DNA of 64,000 nt from an uncultured Acetatifactor sp. (GCA_910578185.1 CAJTPN010000004.1:133483-197482), one strand, 5' to 3'; positions 15,932 through 26,615 are shown, counted from the first letter of the stretch. The notes: a model not told the origin generated them from the letters alone. Made by a program: numbers and translations.

Positions 15932-17402
15932 TTATGCGATCACCTCAAATACAGGCTTACATGCGGGATAAATTTGCTTAAACTGCCCATATCTCTCTTC
16001 ATACTTTGCCACCAGTTCCGGATCCGGCTCCACAGTATCCACAACTTTTACCACCTTTGCCGCAATCTCCTCCACATTTTTAAACTCACCGCAGGCTACC
16101 GCTGCCAGCATGGCGCCGCCCATGGCCGGACCTTCCTCGCTCTCAATCACGTCCACCTTTAAATTCAACACATTTGCCACAATCTTTTTCCAGAGCGGAC
16201 TCTTGGCACCACCGCCGCAAATCTTGGTACGTTTCACATCAATTCCCAGAGATTTCGCCACTTCCAGCGAATCTCTCAGCGCAAATGCCACACCCTCCAG
16301 CACCGCCTGAGTCATATCTGTCCTGGAAGTATCCATGGTCATACCGATAAATGCCCCTCTGGCATTGGGGTCATTATGGGGCGAACGCTCTCCCATCAAA
16401 TAAGGCAGGAAATACACATGATTCTCCCCCAGTTTATCTATCCCTTTCTGCTGCTCCCCATACGCCTTCGTCCCAATGATTTCATCCATCCACCATTTGT
16501 TACAGCTGGCAGCACTGAGCATACATCCCATCAAATGATAACTTCCGTCCGCATGGGCGAACGAATGAAGCGCGTTGTGCTGATCCACCCCAAATTTCCT
16601 GGAAGAAATAAAGATCGTTCCGCTGGTGCCCAAGGAAATATTGCACTGATTGTCTCCCACCGTGCCGGTTCCCACCGCAGCGGCGGCCATTGTCTCCGGC
16701 TCCCGCCGCCACCTTCACGGACTCGGAAAGCCCCAGCTTTGCCGCCACGTGAGGAAGCAATGTTCCAACTGACTGGTAACTCTCATAACACCTTGCAAGC
16801 ATATGGACATCAATGCCGCAGATATCGCACATCTCCTTTGACCAATTGCGGTTTTTCACATCAAACAAAAGCATTCCTGAGGCGTCGGACACATCCGTAC
16901 AGTGTACACCCGTAAGCCTGTAAGCAATGTAATCCTTGGGAAGCATTATCTTGGCAATCCTGGCAAAATTTTCAGGTTCCTTATTCTTCACCCACAGAAT
17001 CTTTGGCGCCGTAAATCCCGCAAATGCAATATTTGCCGTATACTCGGAAAGCTTCTCCTTACCGATCACATTGTTGAGATAATCCGTCTCTTCCACAGTT
17101 CTTCCGTCATTCCACAAGATAGCCGGACGAATCACTTCATCCTCCTTATCCAGGATTACCAGACCATGCATCTGTCCCCCAAAGCTGATTCCCGCCACCT
17201 GACTCTTATCCACATCTTCAAGCAGCTCTCCGATCCCATTCATTGTCTGCTCATACCAATCCTGCGGATTCTGCTCCGACCAGCCAGGATGTGGGAAATA
17301 CAGAGGATATTCCTTTGAAACAATGTTTACAATCTTTCCCTCACTGTCCATCAGCAAAAGCTTCACCGCTGAAGTTCCCAAATCAATCCCTACATATAAC
17401 AT
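15932..17402 (-). pseudogene. xylB: Xylulokinase (FGGY family) with a single-base frameshift
   Basis: The N-terminal frame (from ATG 17400-17402) carries the DLGTSAVK phosphate-binding start, GGQMHGLV and LWNDGRT, and runs to VAAGAGDN. The second frame continues AAAAVGTGTVGDNQ and the C-terminal FGGY domain (GTSGTIF, GERSPHND, GGGAKSPLW). Together they give the full 489-490 residues. The break is in a GC-rich GGCCGCCGC run at about 16685-16692, where one extra base shifts the frame. Xylulokinase phosphorylates D-xylulose for the pentose phosphate pathway. Everything else is intact, including an AAGGAGG start, so this is either a very recent mutation or a sequence error. Confidence 0.9.
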
Positions 17403-17535
17403 ATTAATCCTCCTTATGATAATCCCGTCTCTACACTTCTGTGTTATTCCTCCAATGAAACATCCCTGGATTTAAAGTAGGTATCCTCGTCCTTTCTTAC
17501 CTTAATAAGGGCTTTTTCCAGCTTAGACACCTCCG

Positions 17536-19272
17536 TCAGCCGCGAAATCTGTCGATACATGCAAAAAGTTCCTGTAGCCTTGGCTTTGCCAGCCCGCAGG
17601 GAATGTAAGAACTGCAAAAGGGATTCCAGCCTTCCTTTTCCCACTGTCCCCATATCAGCCCAACTGCCTCCTGTACCGTCTTTTTTCCATCCAGTGCCTG
17701 CTCCAGTCCAAACCGCAGCAGATAGGCAAGCGCTGTCACCTGCTCGGGATCCAAGAGCTGTTCCAGGTATCTTACATTGACTTCTTCCTTATCCAGAGAG
17801 AAGGATTCCAGCCCGTATGATTTCACCTTCATCCGCTCATGCCGCTCTTCCTGCCCCCGCTCACGACCATGCCAGTCCCTTCCGCCGCCTCCTTTGCGCC
17901 CGCCTCGGAAAGCCGGAAGTATCCGATGAAAATCTGGTATTGCAAAGCCCGGCGCCTGCACTCTGGGTGCCGTATGCTGACCGCAGAGCCCTTTCACGCG
18001 CTCCGTAATATCCACCGGATGATAATGATCCATCATCAGAATGTGATCTGCAATATAGAAGAAAGCGCCTGAACTGCCGGCTACCAGAATGGTGGATATC
18101 CCTGCCTTTTCATATAAATCTCTTGCCCGCTCTAAAAATGGAGTGATGGGTTCCTTCTCCCGGCTGATTACCTGCTGCATAAATTCGTCCCTTACCATAA
18201 AGTTCGTGGCGGAAGTGTCCTCGTCGATCAAAAACAGCCTTGTATCCGCTTCCACCCCCTCCATCACTGCCGCCGCCTGAGACGTACTGCCGCTGGCGTC
18301 CTCGGTGGAAAAGGATTTCGTGTCCTTTTTGTTGGGCAAATCATTGATAAACAGAGAAATATCAACATTTCTCACCGACCTTCCGTCTTCTGCCCGCAGC
18401 TTTACGGCCGTGTCGTCGGTGATCACAAATTCCCTCCCGTCTCCTCGAATGTGATTATAGACCCCCATCTGAACGGCTTCCAAAAGAGTGGACTTCCCGT
18501 GATATCCGCCGCCCACGATTAATGTAATCCCTTCCGGAACCGCCATCCCCTTAATTTCCCCCCGGTGGGGCAAGACAAAAGTTCTCTCCATGGTCGCCGG
18601 CGAAATAAAAGGCACACTGTCCTTCATGGGCAGATCGGACACACCGCTCTTTCTGGGGAGAATGGATTGATTGGCCACAAAGGCAACTAACTTTTCCTTC
18701 TTTAAAATACTGCGGAGCGCCTCCTGATCCTCCGCAAGATGAATCACATCCTCCACTTTCTTCTCATCGAGTCTGATATAGAAAAGGCTGTTTTCTATAC
18801 AGCGGGGCAGAAACTCAAACAAAATCTTATCCAGCTCCCCCGCATTGATGGTGCGGCCAAAGGCGGGAAATCCCACATGAAAACGCACCACTACGCTCGT
18901 TTTGGTGATCTGACAGGCACTGCGATCCAAAACTGCCTGCCCGCAGCGGCTGATGGACAGCAGACCGCTTTTGCCCGAACCCTTAGCCTTAAAATTATAC
19001 TGCTCGAACTGCTTGGACATCTGCCTCACCAGATAATCCTGCAATGCGATACGCCCACAATCCTCACCGTAATATGACTGGGGAAATCCAGCCTGTCCGT
19101 GGGCCACCTCTACATGAAGACTGGAAGGGGATGCAAAAGGATCCCCCTGCACATGATCAATCACCAATGTATACTTGTCAAATTTCCATGCGCCGGCAAG
19201 AGATTTATAAGCCGGATAGCTTTTATGATCCAGGGAACGCAGCAGCGTCCTCAATTCATTCTGTGACTTCAT
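17536..19272 (-). CDS. COG3044-type 'ABC_ATPase' P-loop protein
   Basis: A 578-aa cytoplasmic protein of the predicted-ATPase family often labelled ABC_ATPase (PF09818). It has an N-terminal region (1-240), a Walker A GGGYHGKST (254-262), an ABC-signature-like SGSTSQAA (327-334), Walker B LFLIDED (346-352) followed by TSATNFMVRDE, and a Gly/Arg-rich insert near 455-480. It has no membrane segments and no transporter partner, so it is not a transport ATPase. The molecular role of the family is not established. The start follows GAGGAGGAATC. It is followed 133 bp later by xylB without an obvious terminator. Confidence 0.85.
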   Translation of the reverse strand: MKSQNELRTLLRSLDHKSYPAYKSLAGAWKFDKYTLVIDHVQGDPFASPSSLHVEVAHGQAGFPQSYYGEDCGRIALQDYLVRQMSKQFEQYNFKAKGSGKSGLLSISRCGQAVLDRSACQITKTSVVVRFHVGFPAFGRTINAGELDKILFEFLPRCIENSLFYIRLDEKKVEDVIHLAEDQEALRSILKKEKLVAFVANQSILPRKSGVSDLPMKDSVPFISPATMERTFVLPHRGEIKGMAVPEGITLIVGGGYHGKSTLLEAVQMGVYNHIRGDGREFVITDDTAVKLRAEDGRSVRNVDISLFINDLPNKKDTKSFSTEDASGSTSQAAAVMEGVEADTRLFLIDEDTSATNFMVRDEFMQQVISREKEPITPFLERARDLYEKAGISTILVAGSSGAFFYIADHILMMDHYHPVDITERVKGLCGQHTAPRVQAPGFAIPDFHRILPAFRGGRKGGGGRDWHGRERGQEERHERMKVKSYGLESFSLDKEEVNVRYLEQLLDPEQVTALAYLLRFGLEQALDGKKTVQEAVGLIWGQWEKEGWNPFCSSYIPCGLAKPRLQELFACIDRFRG

Positions 19273-19513
19273 TTCTGATTCCTCCTCGTTTATGACTCTC
19301 CATTACATTCCTTCTCCCTTCTCAGATCGGCATCACATAGAAATCAATCCCAATCTTCTTCCTGCTCATCTTACCATATTTAGCCTGAAACGGCAATATT
19401 TATCCTTCGGGTATTTCTCACAGTCGCCAATCCCTTCATCCTGTCTTATAAAAAATGACAAACAGGGCAAAGACGGTTTGCAGATATTTTATATTCAAAA
19501 TTCCATCAATCCT

Positions 19514-19541
19514 TTGCCCGACGGCAAAAAACTGATATAAT
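19514..19541 (+). promoter_or_regulatory. Candidate promoter of the HAD gene
   Basis: TTGCCC (19514-19519), 16-bp spacer, TATAAT (19536-19541). A second TATAAT at 19568-19573 has only a poor -35. No gene is supported in 19273-19641. Confidence 0.45.
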
Positions 19542-19641
19542 TACTTTCTTATATTCCTCCAAAAAGGTATAATAGAAACAATCAAAGCAAAAAAAGGTGC
19601 GCTTTTCTCTCGATGATTGCAGAAAGGATAAAAAATCTATT

Positions 19642-20454
19642 ATGAAAACATTGTATGTTACTGACCTGGACGGAACTTTAATGCGGGATGATAAAACGAT
19701 TTCAAATGAAAGCGTTGCCATATTCAATCGCCTGCTGGCCCAAGATATATCTCTTACCTATGCTACCGCAAGGTCCCTTAGCTCTGCTTCTGAAATCACA
19801 CAAAATATATCCTTTAAGCTGCCTGTCATTATCCGAAACGGAACGATTCTTGCCAATCCCAAATCCAAGAGAGAAATCGAAATCTCCACGTTTGGAGAAG
19901 AATTGGAACATATCAGGCAGGCTTTGGCCGATATCACCATCCCTGGATTTGCAACTGCTTATTTCGGCTCGAATGAAGTAAAATTATGCTTAACAGGAAG
20001 AATGAATGAAGGCTTTCAAGATTATTTGCAAAACCATTCTGGAGACAGACGTATTCACATGGTGGATACCGAAGATAAATTGTACGAAGGAAAAACTTGC
20101 TATTTTACATTTATTGCCCCCAAAAATGAATTACAACCTCTTTATGAACGCGTAAAACATATCAAGAAAATCAGCTGTGTTTTTCAGCAAGATAAATATA
20201 GACCGGAATATTGGTTAGAGCTATGTCCGCAGAATGCGACAAAAGCAACAGCAATTCAAAAGGTAAAACAGTTATGCGGCTGCCAAAAGGTAATTGTATT
20301 TGGCGATTCGGTAAATGATATTCCCATGTTTCGCATGGCGGATGAAGCATATGCAACCAAAAATGCCATTGATAGCTTAAAAGAAATTGCTACGGGAATC
20401 ATTGATGACAATAATACTGACGGCGTTGCAAAATGGTTAGACGCACACATATAA
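19642..20454 (+). CDS. Cof-type HAD-IIB family phosphatase
   Basis: A 270-aa HAD hydrolase. Motif I is DLDGTLM (nucleophile Asp near residue 8), motif II lies near TYATARS, and motifs III/IV are seen as the conserved Lys in NATKATAIQKVK and GDSVNDIPMF, with a C2-type cap between. Such proteins dephosphorylate sugar phosphates, nucleotides or flavin precursors, and the substrate cannot be predicted. The ATG at 19642 was chosen because homology starts at MKTLYVTDLDG; an AAGGA is 13 bp upstream, a loose spacing. The DNA is somewhat more AT-rich than its neighbours. It is the only plus-strand gene between 8.4 and 31 kb. Confidence 0.85.
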   Translation: MKTLYVTDLDGTLMRDDKTISNESVAIFNRLLAQDISLTYATARSLSSASEITQNISFKLPVIIRNGTILANPKSKREIEISTFGEELEHIRQALADITIPGFATAYFGSNEVKLCLTGRMNEGFQDYLQNHSGDRRIHMVDTEDKLYEGKTCYFTFIAPKNELQPLYERVKHIKKISCVFQQDKYRPEYWLELCPQNATKATAIQKVKQLCGCQKVIVFGDSVNDIPMFRMADEAYATKNAIDSLKEIATGIIDDNNTDGVAKWLDAHI

Positions 20455-20461
20455 CCACCTC

Positions 20462-20482
20462 CGGACGGTCAAATACCGTCCG
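20462..20482 (+). terminator. Hairpin after the HAD gene
   Basis: Perfect 8-bp stem (20462-20469 with 20475-20482), 5-nt loop, immediately after the stop codon. There is no good U-tract, so it may act together with the next hairpin. Confidence 0.5.
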
Positions 20483-20494
20483 AAAGCCCTCTTT

Positions 20495-20537
20495 GTTAAG
20501 CCATTGCCCTATTCCAAGGGAGATGGCTTAACCTTTT
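20495..20537. terminator. Convergent-gene terminator hairpin
   Basis: A 9-bp outer stem (20495-20503 with 20524-20532) enclosing a smaller CCCT/AGGG stem, followed on the plus strand by CTTTT. It lies 3 bp from the gltD stop, between two convergent genes. Confidence 0.65.
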
Positions 20538-20539
20538 CT

Positions 20540-22033
20540 CTACTGCACTACCAGATTAGAATACCCCATCAGGCTCTCATCCACGGCTCTCGCCGCCTCT
20601 CTTCCCTCCCGAATGGCCCACACCACCAGAGACTGCCCGCGGTGCATATCTCCGGTGACAAAAATATTTTCTTTATTTGTCTGATAGGACCCTGGCTCCG
20701 TCTTTACATTGGTCCGCTCATTCAGTTCCACCCCAAAGCTCTCCGTCACATAACTCTGGGCTCCAAGGAATCCTGCGGCAATCAGCACCATATCCGCCGC
20801 AAGCAACTGTTCGCTGCCAGGCACTTCTTTCATGTCCATCCTGCCTGTAGCGGCATCCTTTTCCCAGGTAAGCTTTACGATCTTTACCCCTGTCAACTTT
20901 CCATCCTTATCTTTGACAAAAGCCTTCACGGTAGACTGGTAAATTCTCGGATCATGTCCATATACCGCAATAGCCTCCTGCTGGCCATAATCTGTCTTAC
21001 AAACCCTGGGCCATTGGGGCCATGGATTATTCTCCGCCCGTTTATCCGGCGCCTTAGGCATCATCTCAATCTGTGTCACGCTCCTGGCCCCATGGCGGAT
21101 GGCGGTTCCCACACAATCGTTCCCTGTGTCTCCGCCGCCGATAATCACCACATCCCTGTCTTTTGTATCCACAAAATTCCTATCCTTGAAATCGGAATCC
21201 AGAAGGCTTTTGGTATTTGCCTTAAGAAAATCCACCGCGAAGTATATTCCCTTGGCATCTCTTCCGGGCGCCTTGATATCCCTGGGATTGGAGGCGCCGC
21301 AGGCCAGTATCACCCTGTCAAAATCCCGCAGCAGTTTCTCCGCCTTCCTATCCCTGCCCACATCCACTCCCGTTACAAAGACAATGCCCTCCTCTTCCAT
21401 AATCTTCCGTTTCCGCTCCACAATCCGCTTCTCCAGCTTCATATTGGGAATGCCGTACATTAAGAGCCCGCCAATACGATCGGAACGTTCAAATACAGTC
21501 ACAAAATGCCCCCGTTTATTGAGCTGATCGGCTGCCGCCAGACCGGATGGCCCGCTTCCCACTACCGCCACACGCTTGCCAGTGCGCACCTTGGGGGGAT
21601 TTGCTGCGGCGTAACCCTTCTCGTATGCATTTTCAATAATCGCATATTCATTCTCTCTTGTGGACACCGGTTCCCCGTTCAAGCCGCAGGTACACGCCGC
21701 CTCACAGAGAGCGGGACAGACTCTTGATGTAAACTCAGGGAAGTTGTTGGTCTTTTTCAGACGGTTGTACGCCTGCTGCCAATTTCCATGATAAACCAAA
21801 TCATTCCACTCCGGCACAAGATTATGCAGAGGGCATCCGCTTGCCATCCCGCACAGCATCATTCCGGACTGACAAAATGGTACGCCGCATTCCATGCACC
21901 TTGCCCCCTGGAGCTGCTGTTGTTCCATGTCCAGGTGTTCATGAAATTCATTAAAATGTCTGATTCTCCTTTGAGGATCTTCCGCCCTGCCGACTTCCCT
22001 TTTATACTCCATAAAACCAGTTGGTTTTCCCAT
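20540..22033 (-). CDS. gltD: Glutamate synthase small subunit (NADPH)
   Basis: A 497-aa beta subunit. The N-terminal Fer4_20-type region carries Cys46, 49, 54 and 67 and a second group at 106, 110, 114 and 116, which ligate [4Fe-4S] clusters. The FAD motif GSGPSG is at 159-164 and the NADPH motif GGGDTGND near 298-305. It passes electrons from NADPH to GltB. The start codon lies 37 bp after the gltB stop, so the two are one operon. The upstream CTGGAATAGGAG provides the ribosome binding site. Length and motif order are normal for bacterial GltD. Confidence 0.96.
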   Translation of the reverse strand: MGKPTGFMEYKREVGRAEDPQRRIRHFNEFHEHLDMEQQQLQGARCMECGVPFCQSGMMLCGMASGCPLHNLVPEWNDLVYHGNWQQAYNRLKKTNNFPEFTSRVCPALCEAACTCGLNGEPVSTRENEYAIIENAYEKGYAAANPPKVRTGKRVAVVGSGPSGLAAADQLNKRGHFVTVFERSDRIGGLLMYGIPNMKLEKRIVERKRKIMEEEGIVFVTGVDVGRDRKAEKLLRDFDRVILACGASNPRDIKAPGRDAKGIYFAVDFLKANTKSLLDSDFKDRNFVDTKDRDVVIIGGGDTGNDCVGTAIRHGARSVTQIEMMPKAPDKRAENNPWPQWPRVCKTDYGQQEAIAVYGHDPRIYQSTVKAFVKDKDGKLTGVKIVKLTWEKDAATGRMDMKEVPGSEQLLAADMVLIAAGFLGAQSYVTESFGVELNERTNVKTEPGSYQTNKENIFVTGDMHRGQSLVVWAIREGREAARAVDESLMGYSNLVVQ

Positions 22034-22070
22034 TTCGATCTCCTATTCCAGTTTTGTCTCTCCAAAACTG

Positions 22071-25000
22071 TTATTTTAAATTCGCATAAAACGCCTCGAT
22101 CTGAGCCTGTTCCGCACTCAAACCTTTCTCCTCCATCTGCACGATGGTCTTCAACATCCTCTCATAATCATGGGGAATGATCTTTTTAAATTTCGGAAGA
22201 AATTCTCCGAAATGCTCCAGGATATGCTTTCCCTTTTTGGAATTTGTCAACGCCACATGCTCCTGAATCATTCCCTTCAGTTCCAGCACATCATACTTGG
22301 ATATGATCTCGCCTGAAGACACCATCTCCTTGTTCAGACGCTTATACAAATCGTTCCCCTCATCCAGCACATACGCCACACCGCCGCTCATGCCTGCGGC
22401 AAAGTTCTTTCCGGTACCTCCCAGTACCACCACGCAGCCGCCGGTCATGTATTCGCAGCCATGATCGCCCACGCCCTCTACCACAGCCAGCGCGCCAGAG
22501 TTGCGCACACAGAATCGCTCTCCCGCCACCCCGTTTATAAAAGCCTTGCCGCTGGTGGCGCCATAGAGAGCCACGTTGCCGATGATAATATTTTCCGACG
22601 CCTCAAACCGACTTCCCCGTGGCGGATATACAATCAGTTTTCCTCCTGACAACCCTTTTCCGAAATAGTCGTTGCTCTCTCCTACCAATTCCAGCGTCAA
22701 CCCCTTGGGGATGAAGGCTCCGAAAGACTGTCCTCCCGCGCCATTACAAAGCACCCGGTAAGAATCTTCCTCCACATCGTCTCCCAGTCTCCTGGTTATC
22801 TCGCTGCCAAGCATGGTACCAAAAGCGCGGTCTGTATTGGCCACATCCACCTGGATGCTCTTCTTGAACCCTTCACAGATGGCTTTTTTCAACTGTTTCA
22901 ACAAAATCCTCTCATCCAGGGTCTGCTCCAACCCGAAATCATAGACCTGCCTGGGATCAAATGTGACTTTTTCCCCCAATCCCTCATAGGGATTGTTCCG
23001 TATCCAATTTAAATCAATTCTCTCCTGACGGGAAGACAGGTCTTCCCTTACTTTCAGCAGGTCTGTCCTCCCCACCAATTCATCCACGGTTCGCACGCCC
23101 AGCGCCGCCATATATTCCCGCAGCTCACAGGCAATAAATCTCATGAAATTCTCCACATACTCAGGCTTTCCCTTAAAATTTTTCCGTAGCTCCGGATTCT
23201 GTGTGGCCACCCCCACAGGACAGGTATCCAAATTGCAGACACGCATCATGACGCATCCCAAGGTCACAAGCGGCGCCGTGGCAAAACCAAATTCCTCTGC
23301 TCCAAGCATCGCCGCAATGGCCACATCCCGTCCGCTCATCAGCTTGCCGTCCGTCTCAATGCGCACTCTGTTCCGCAGTCCGTTCATGATCAGTGTCTGG
23401 TGTGTCTCCGCCAGCCCCAGTTCCCATGGCAGACCCGCGTTGTGGATGGAGCTCCTGGGCGCAGCCCCGGTACCCCCGTCGTAACCGGACACCAGAATCA
23501 CCTGTGCCCCTGCTTTTGCCACACCTGCCGCAACAGTTCCAACCCCTGCCTCCGACACAAGTTTAACCGAAATGCGCGCGTCCTTGTTGGCATTCTTTAA
23601 GTCATAGATCAGCTGGGCCAAATCCTCAATGGAGTATATATCATGGTGGGGCGGCGGCGAGATCAATGACACACCGGGGGTGGAGTGCCTGGTCTTTGCA
23701 ATCCAGGGATAGACCTTGCCCCCGGGAAGATGCCCCCCTTCTCCGGGCTTTGCCCCCTGTGCCATTTTGATCTGAATTTCTTTAGCGCTGACCAGATAGC
23801 GGCTGGTAACACCGAAACGTCCGCTTGCCACCTGTTTGATGGCGGAACACCGATCCAGACCGTCCTGGCCTTTTGTCAGTCTTTCCAGTTCTTCGCCGCC
23901 CTCCCCGGAATTGCTCTTACCGTTGAGTCTGTTCATGGCTATGGCCATGGTTTCGTGGGCTTCCTTGGAAATGGAACCATAGGACATGGCGCCGGTCTTA
24001 AACCGGGTTACTATGGACTCTACCGCCTCTACCTCCTTCAGAGGCACACCTTTTTCCGGATAGTTAAAATCCATCAGTCCCCGCAGATTCCTGACGGTAT
24101 CTTCGTCATTCACCATGGCGGTGTACTGTTTAAACATGTCATAATCCCCACGTCTGACAGCTTCCTGAAGCATATGGATCGTAGCAGGATTATATAAATG
24201 CTCGTCTCCGCCGCTTCGCATCTTGTGGTGTCCAACGCTGTCCAGCGTCAAATCGTTCCAAAGCCCCAGAGGATCAAATGCCTGGGAATGGAGGTCATCC
24301 ACCTGACGTTCCATATCCTTTAAGGTAAGTCCGCCAACCCGGCATACGGTATTACAAAAATATTTATTGATTACTTCCGGAGCAATTCCGATGGCCTCAA
24401 AGATCTGGGAACCCTGATAAGACTGCAGCGTACTGATACCCATCTTGGAAGCAATCTTCACAATGCCGTGCAGCACTGCGTTATTGTAATCGTTTACCGC
24501 CGCATAATAGTCCTTATCCAGCATATTGTTGTCGATCAGTTCCCGGATGCTGTCCAGTGCCAGGTAGGGGTTGATTGCGCAGGCGCCGTAACCTAAAAGA
24601 GTTGCAAAGTGATGCACTTCCCTTGGTTCGCCGGACTCTAAGATCAATGCCACCCGGGTGCGTTTCTTGGTGCGCACAAGATACTGATTCAGGGCCGAAA
24701 CCGCCAGCAGGGACGGAATCGCCACATGATTTTCGTCCACTCCACGATCCGACAGAATCAATATATTTACGCCGTCCCGGTACGCCCGGTCCACTTCCAC
24801 AAAGAGCCTGTCAATTGCCCGCTCCAGACTGGTATTTTTATAATAAGTGATGGGAACCACCTCCACCCGGAAGCCCTCCGCCTTCATGTTTTTAATCTTT
24901 AACAAATCCGTGTTGGTGAGGATGGGATTGTTCACCCGCAGCACATTACAGTTCTTGGGCGTCTCTTGAAGAATATTTCCCTCCGTACCAATATAGACGG

Positions 25001-26615
25001 TGGTAGAGGTCACAATTTCTTCCCTTATAGCGTCGATAGGCGGATTCGTCACTTGGGCAAACAGCTGCTTAAAGGAATGAAACAGGGGATGATAAGAGCT
25101 GCTAAGCACCGGCAGCGGCGTGTCTGCCCCCATGGCGGCGATGGCTTCTCCTCCGTTTTTTGCCATGGGCAGGATGCTGGTCTGCAAATCCTCATATGTA
25201 TAACCAAACGCCTTCTGCAGCCTGCGTCTCTCCTCCCCGGTGTACTCCGGAACACGCTGGTTGGGAATGCTCAAATCCTTTAAGAACACCAGATTGCTGT
25301 CCAGCCATTCCCCGTAAGGCTGGCAGCAGGCATATCTTTCTTTTAATTCCTCATCGGAAATCACCTTCCCCGCTACCGTATCCACCAAAAGCATCTTGCC
25401 GGGCCGCAAACGCTCCTTTCGTATAATTTTATCGGGAGCAATCGGAAGCACCCCAACCTCGGAGGAAAGGATTAATGTATCGTCCTCCATGATCAGATAA
25501 CGGGAAGGCCGCAAACCGTTGCGATCCAGAACTGCCCCCATAATGTCCCCGTCGGAAAACAGAATGGAAGCAGGACCATCCCAAGGTTCCATCATGGTGG
25601 CATAATATTGATAAAAATCCTTTTTGGTCTGGGACATTGCCTTATCGTTTGCCCATGGCTCCGGAATGGCGATCATCACCGCCAAAGGCAGATCCATGCC
25701 GCTCATCACCAGAAATTCCAGTGTGTTGTCCAGCATGGCAGAATCCGATCCGGTCTTACTGATGGCAGGCAGAACCTTGTGCATTTGACCTTTCAGGTAC
25801 CGGGATTCCATATTTTCTTCTCTTGCCAGCATCTTGTCCGCATTACCCCGAATCGTGTTAATCTCCCCGTTATGTACCATCAGACGGTTGGGATGGGCAC
25901 GTTCCCAGCTGGGATTGGTGTTGGTGGAAAATCGTGAATGCACCATGGCAATGGCGGACTCAAAATCTTCGTTCTGCAGATCCGCAAAAAAAGTACGCAG
26001 CTGCCCCACCAGAAACATCCCCTTATACACGATGGTCCTGCTTGAAAAAGACACCACATAGGTATCCTCCGAAGATTGCTCAAACAGGCGCCTGGCAATA
26101 TAGAGCCTGCGGTCAAATTCCAATCCCTTTTCCACGCCCGAGGGCTTTTTTACAAAGCCCTGCATAATCGCTGGCATGCATTCCACCGCCTTATGCCCAA
26201 GCACGTCGGGAAAGATAGGCACCTCCCTCCAGCCAAGGAACTCCAACCCCTCTTTCTTCACAATAATCTCGAACATCTTTCTGGCCTGGTTCCTGCGCAG
26301 TTCCTCCTTGGGAAAGAAAAACATCCCCACACCGTATTCCCGCTCCCCGCCCAACGTAATCCCCAATGGCTTCGTTACTCTGACAAAAAAATTATGAGGA
26401 ATCTGCGTCAGGATTCCCACGCCGTCTCCGGTCTTGCCCTCAGCGTCCTTTCCTGCCCTGTGTTCCAGATTCTCCACGATCTTCAAAGCATTTTCCACCG
26501 TTGCCCTTGATTTCTTTCCCTTAATATTGACACATGCGCCGATGCCGCAGTTGTCATGCTCAAACTCCTGACGATACAAAGGCGGCTGCGGTAAACTTGC
26601 TTTTACGGTAAACAT
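22071..26615 (-). CDS. gltB: Glutamate synthase large subunit
   Basis: A 1514-aa alpha subunit making two glutamates from glutamine and 2-oxoglutarate. The start was set at the ATG preceded by TTGGAGGAGC; a 22-residue propeptide then precedes Cys23 in DNCGIGACVN, the N-terminal nucleophile of the class II amidotransferase domain. The central and FMN-binding synthase domains contain GEGGEELERL, SGYDGGTGAAP and the 3Fe-4S ligand pattern CVMMRVCNLDTCPVG. The C-terminal beta-helix GXGXG domain is complete. The frame stays open 51 codons upstream through the leader to a weak ATG at 26768. That extension has no homology and is probably not translated. Confidence 0.96.
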   Translation of the reverse strand: MFTVKASLPQPPLYRQEFEHDNCGIGACVNIKGKKSRATVENALKIVENLEHRAGKDAEGKTGDGVGILTQIPHNFFVRVTKPLGITLGGEREYGVGMFFFPKEELRRNQARKMFEIIVKKEGLEFLGWREVPIFPDVLGHKAVECMPAIMQGFVKKPSGVEKGLEFDRRLYIARRLFEQSSEDTYVVSFSSRTIVYKGMFLVGQLRTFFADLQNEDFESAIAMVHSRFSTNTNPSWERAHPNRLMVHNGEINTIRGNADKMLAREENMESRYLKGQMHKVLPAISKTGSDSAMLDNTLEFLVMSGMDLPLAVMIAIPEPWANDKAMSQTKKDFYQYYATMMEPWDGPASILFSDGDIMGAVLDRNGLRPSRYLIMEDDTLILSSEVGVLPIAPDKIIRKERLRPGKMLLVDTVAGKVISDEELKERYACCQPYGEWLDSNLVFLKDLSIPNQRVPEYTGEERRRLQKAFGYTYEDLQTSILPMAKNGGEAIAAMGADTPLPVLSSSYHPLFHSFKQLFAQVTNPPIDAIREEIVTSTTVYIGTEGNILQETPKNCNVLRVNNPILTNTDLLKIKNMKAEGFRVEVVPITYYKNTSLERAIDRLFVEVDRAYRDGVNILILSDRGVDENHVAIPSLLAVSALNQYLVRTKKRTRVALILESGEPREVHHFATLLGYGACAINPYLALDSIRELIDNNMLDKDYYAAVNDYNNAVLHGIVKIASKMGISTLQSYQGSQIFEAIGIAPEVINKYFCNTVCRVGGLTLKDMERQVDDLHSQAFDPLGLWNDLTLDSVGHHKMRSGGDEHLYNPATIHMLQEAVRRGDYDMFKQYTAMVNDEDTVRNLRGLMDFNYPEKGVPLKEVEAVESIVTRFKTGAMSYGSISKEAHETMAIAMNRLNGKSNSGEGGEELERLTKGQDGLDRCSAIKQVASGRFGVTSRYLVSAKEIQIKMAQGAKPGEGGHLPGGKVYPWIAKTRHSTPGVSLISPPPHHDIYSIEDLAQLIYDLKNANKDARISVKLVSEAGVGTVAAGVAKAGAQVILVSGYDGGTGAAPRSSIHNAGLPWELGLAETHQTLIMNGLRNRVRIETDGKLMSGRDVAIAAMLGAEEFGFATAPLVTLGCVMMRVCNLDTCPVGVATQNPELRKNFKGKPEYVENFMRFIACELREYMAALGVRTVDELVGRTDLLKVREDLSSRQERIDLNWIRNNPYEGLGEKVTFDPRQVYDFGLEQTLDERILLKQLKKAICEGFKKSIQVDVANTDRAFGTMLGSEITRRLGDDVEEDSYRVLCNGAGGQSFGAFIPKGLTLELVGESNDYFGKGLSGGKLIVYPPRGSRFEASENIIIGNVALYGATSGKAFINGVAGERFCVRNSGALAVVEGVGDHGCEYMTGGCVVVLGGTGKNFAAGMSGGVAYVLDEGNDLYKRLNKEMVSSGEIISKYDVLELKGMIQEHVALTNSKKGKHILEHFGEFLPKFKKIIPHDYERMLKTIVQMEEKGLSAEQAQIEAFYANLK

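Noticed and set aside
17444..17653. 69-aa ORF at the 3' end of the COG3044 gene
   Set aside because: It overlaps the ATPase frame and lacks homology. The last 38 codons (MYRQISRL...) look gene-like but have no clear start signal.
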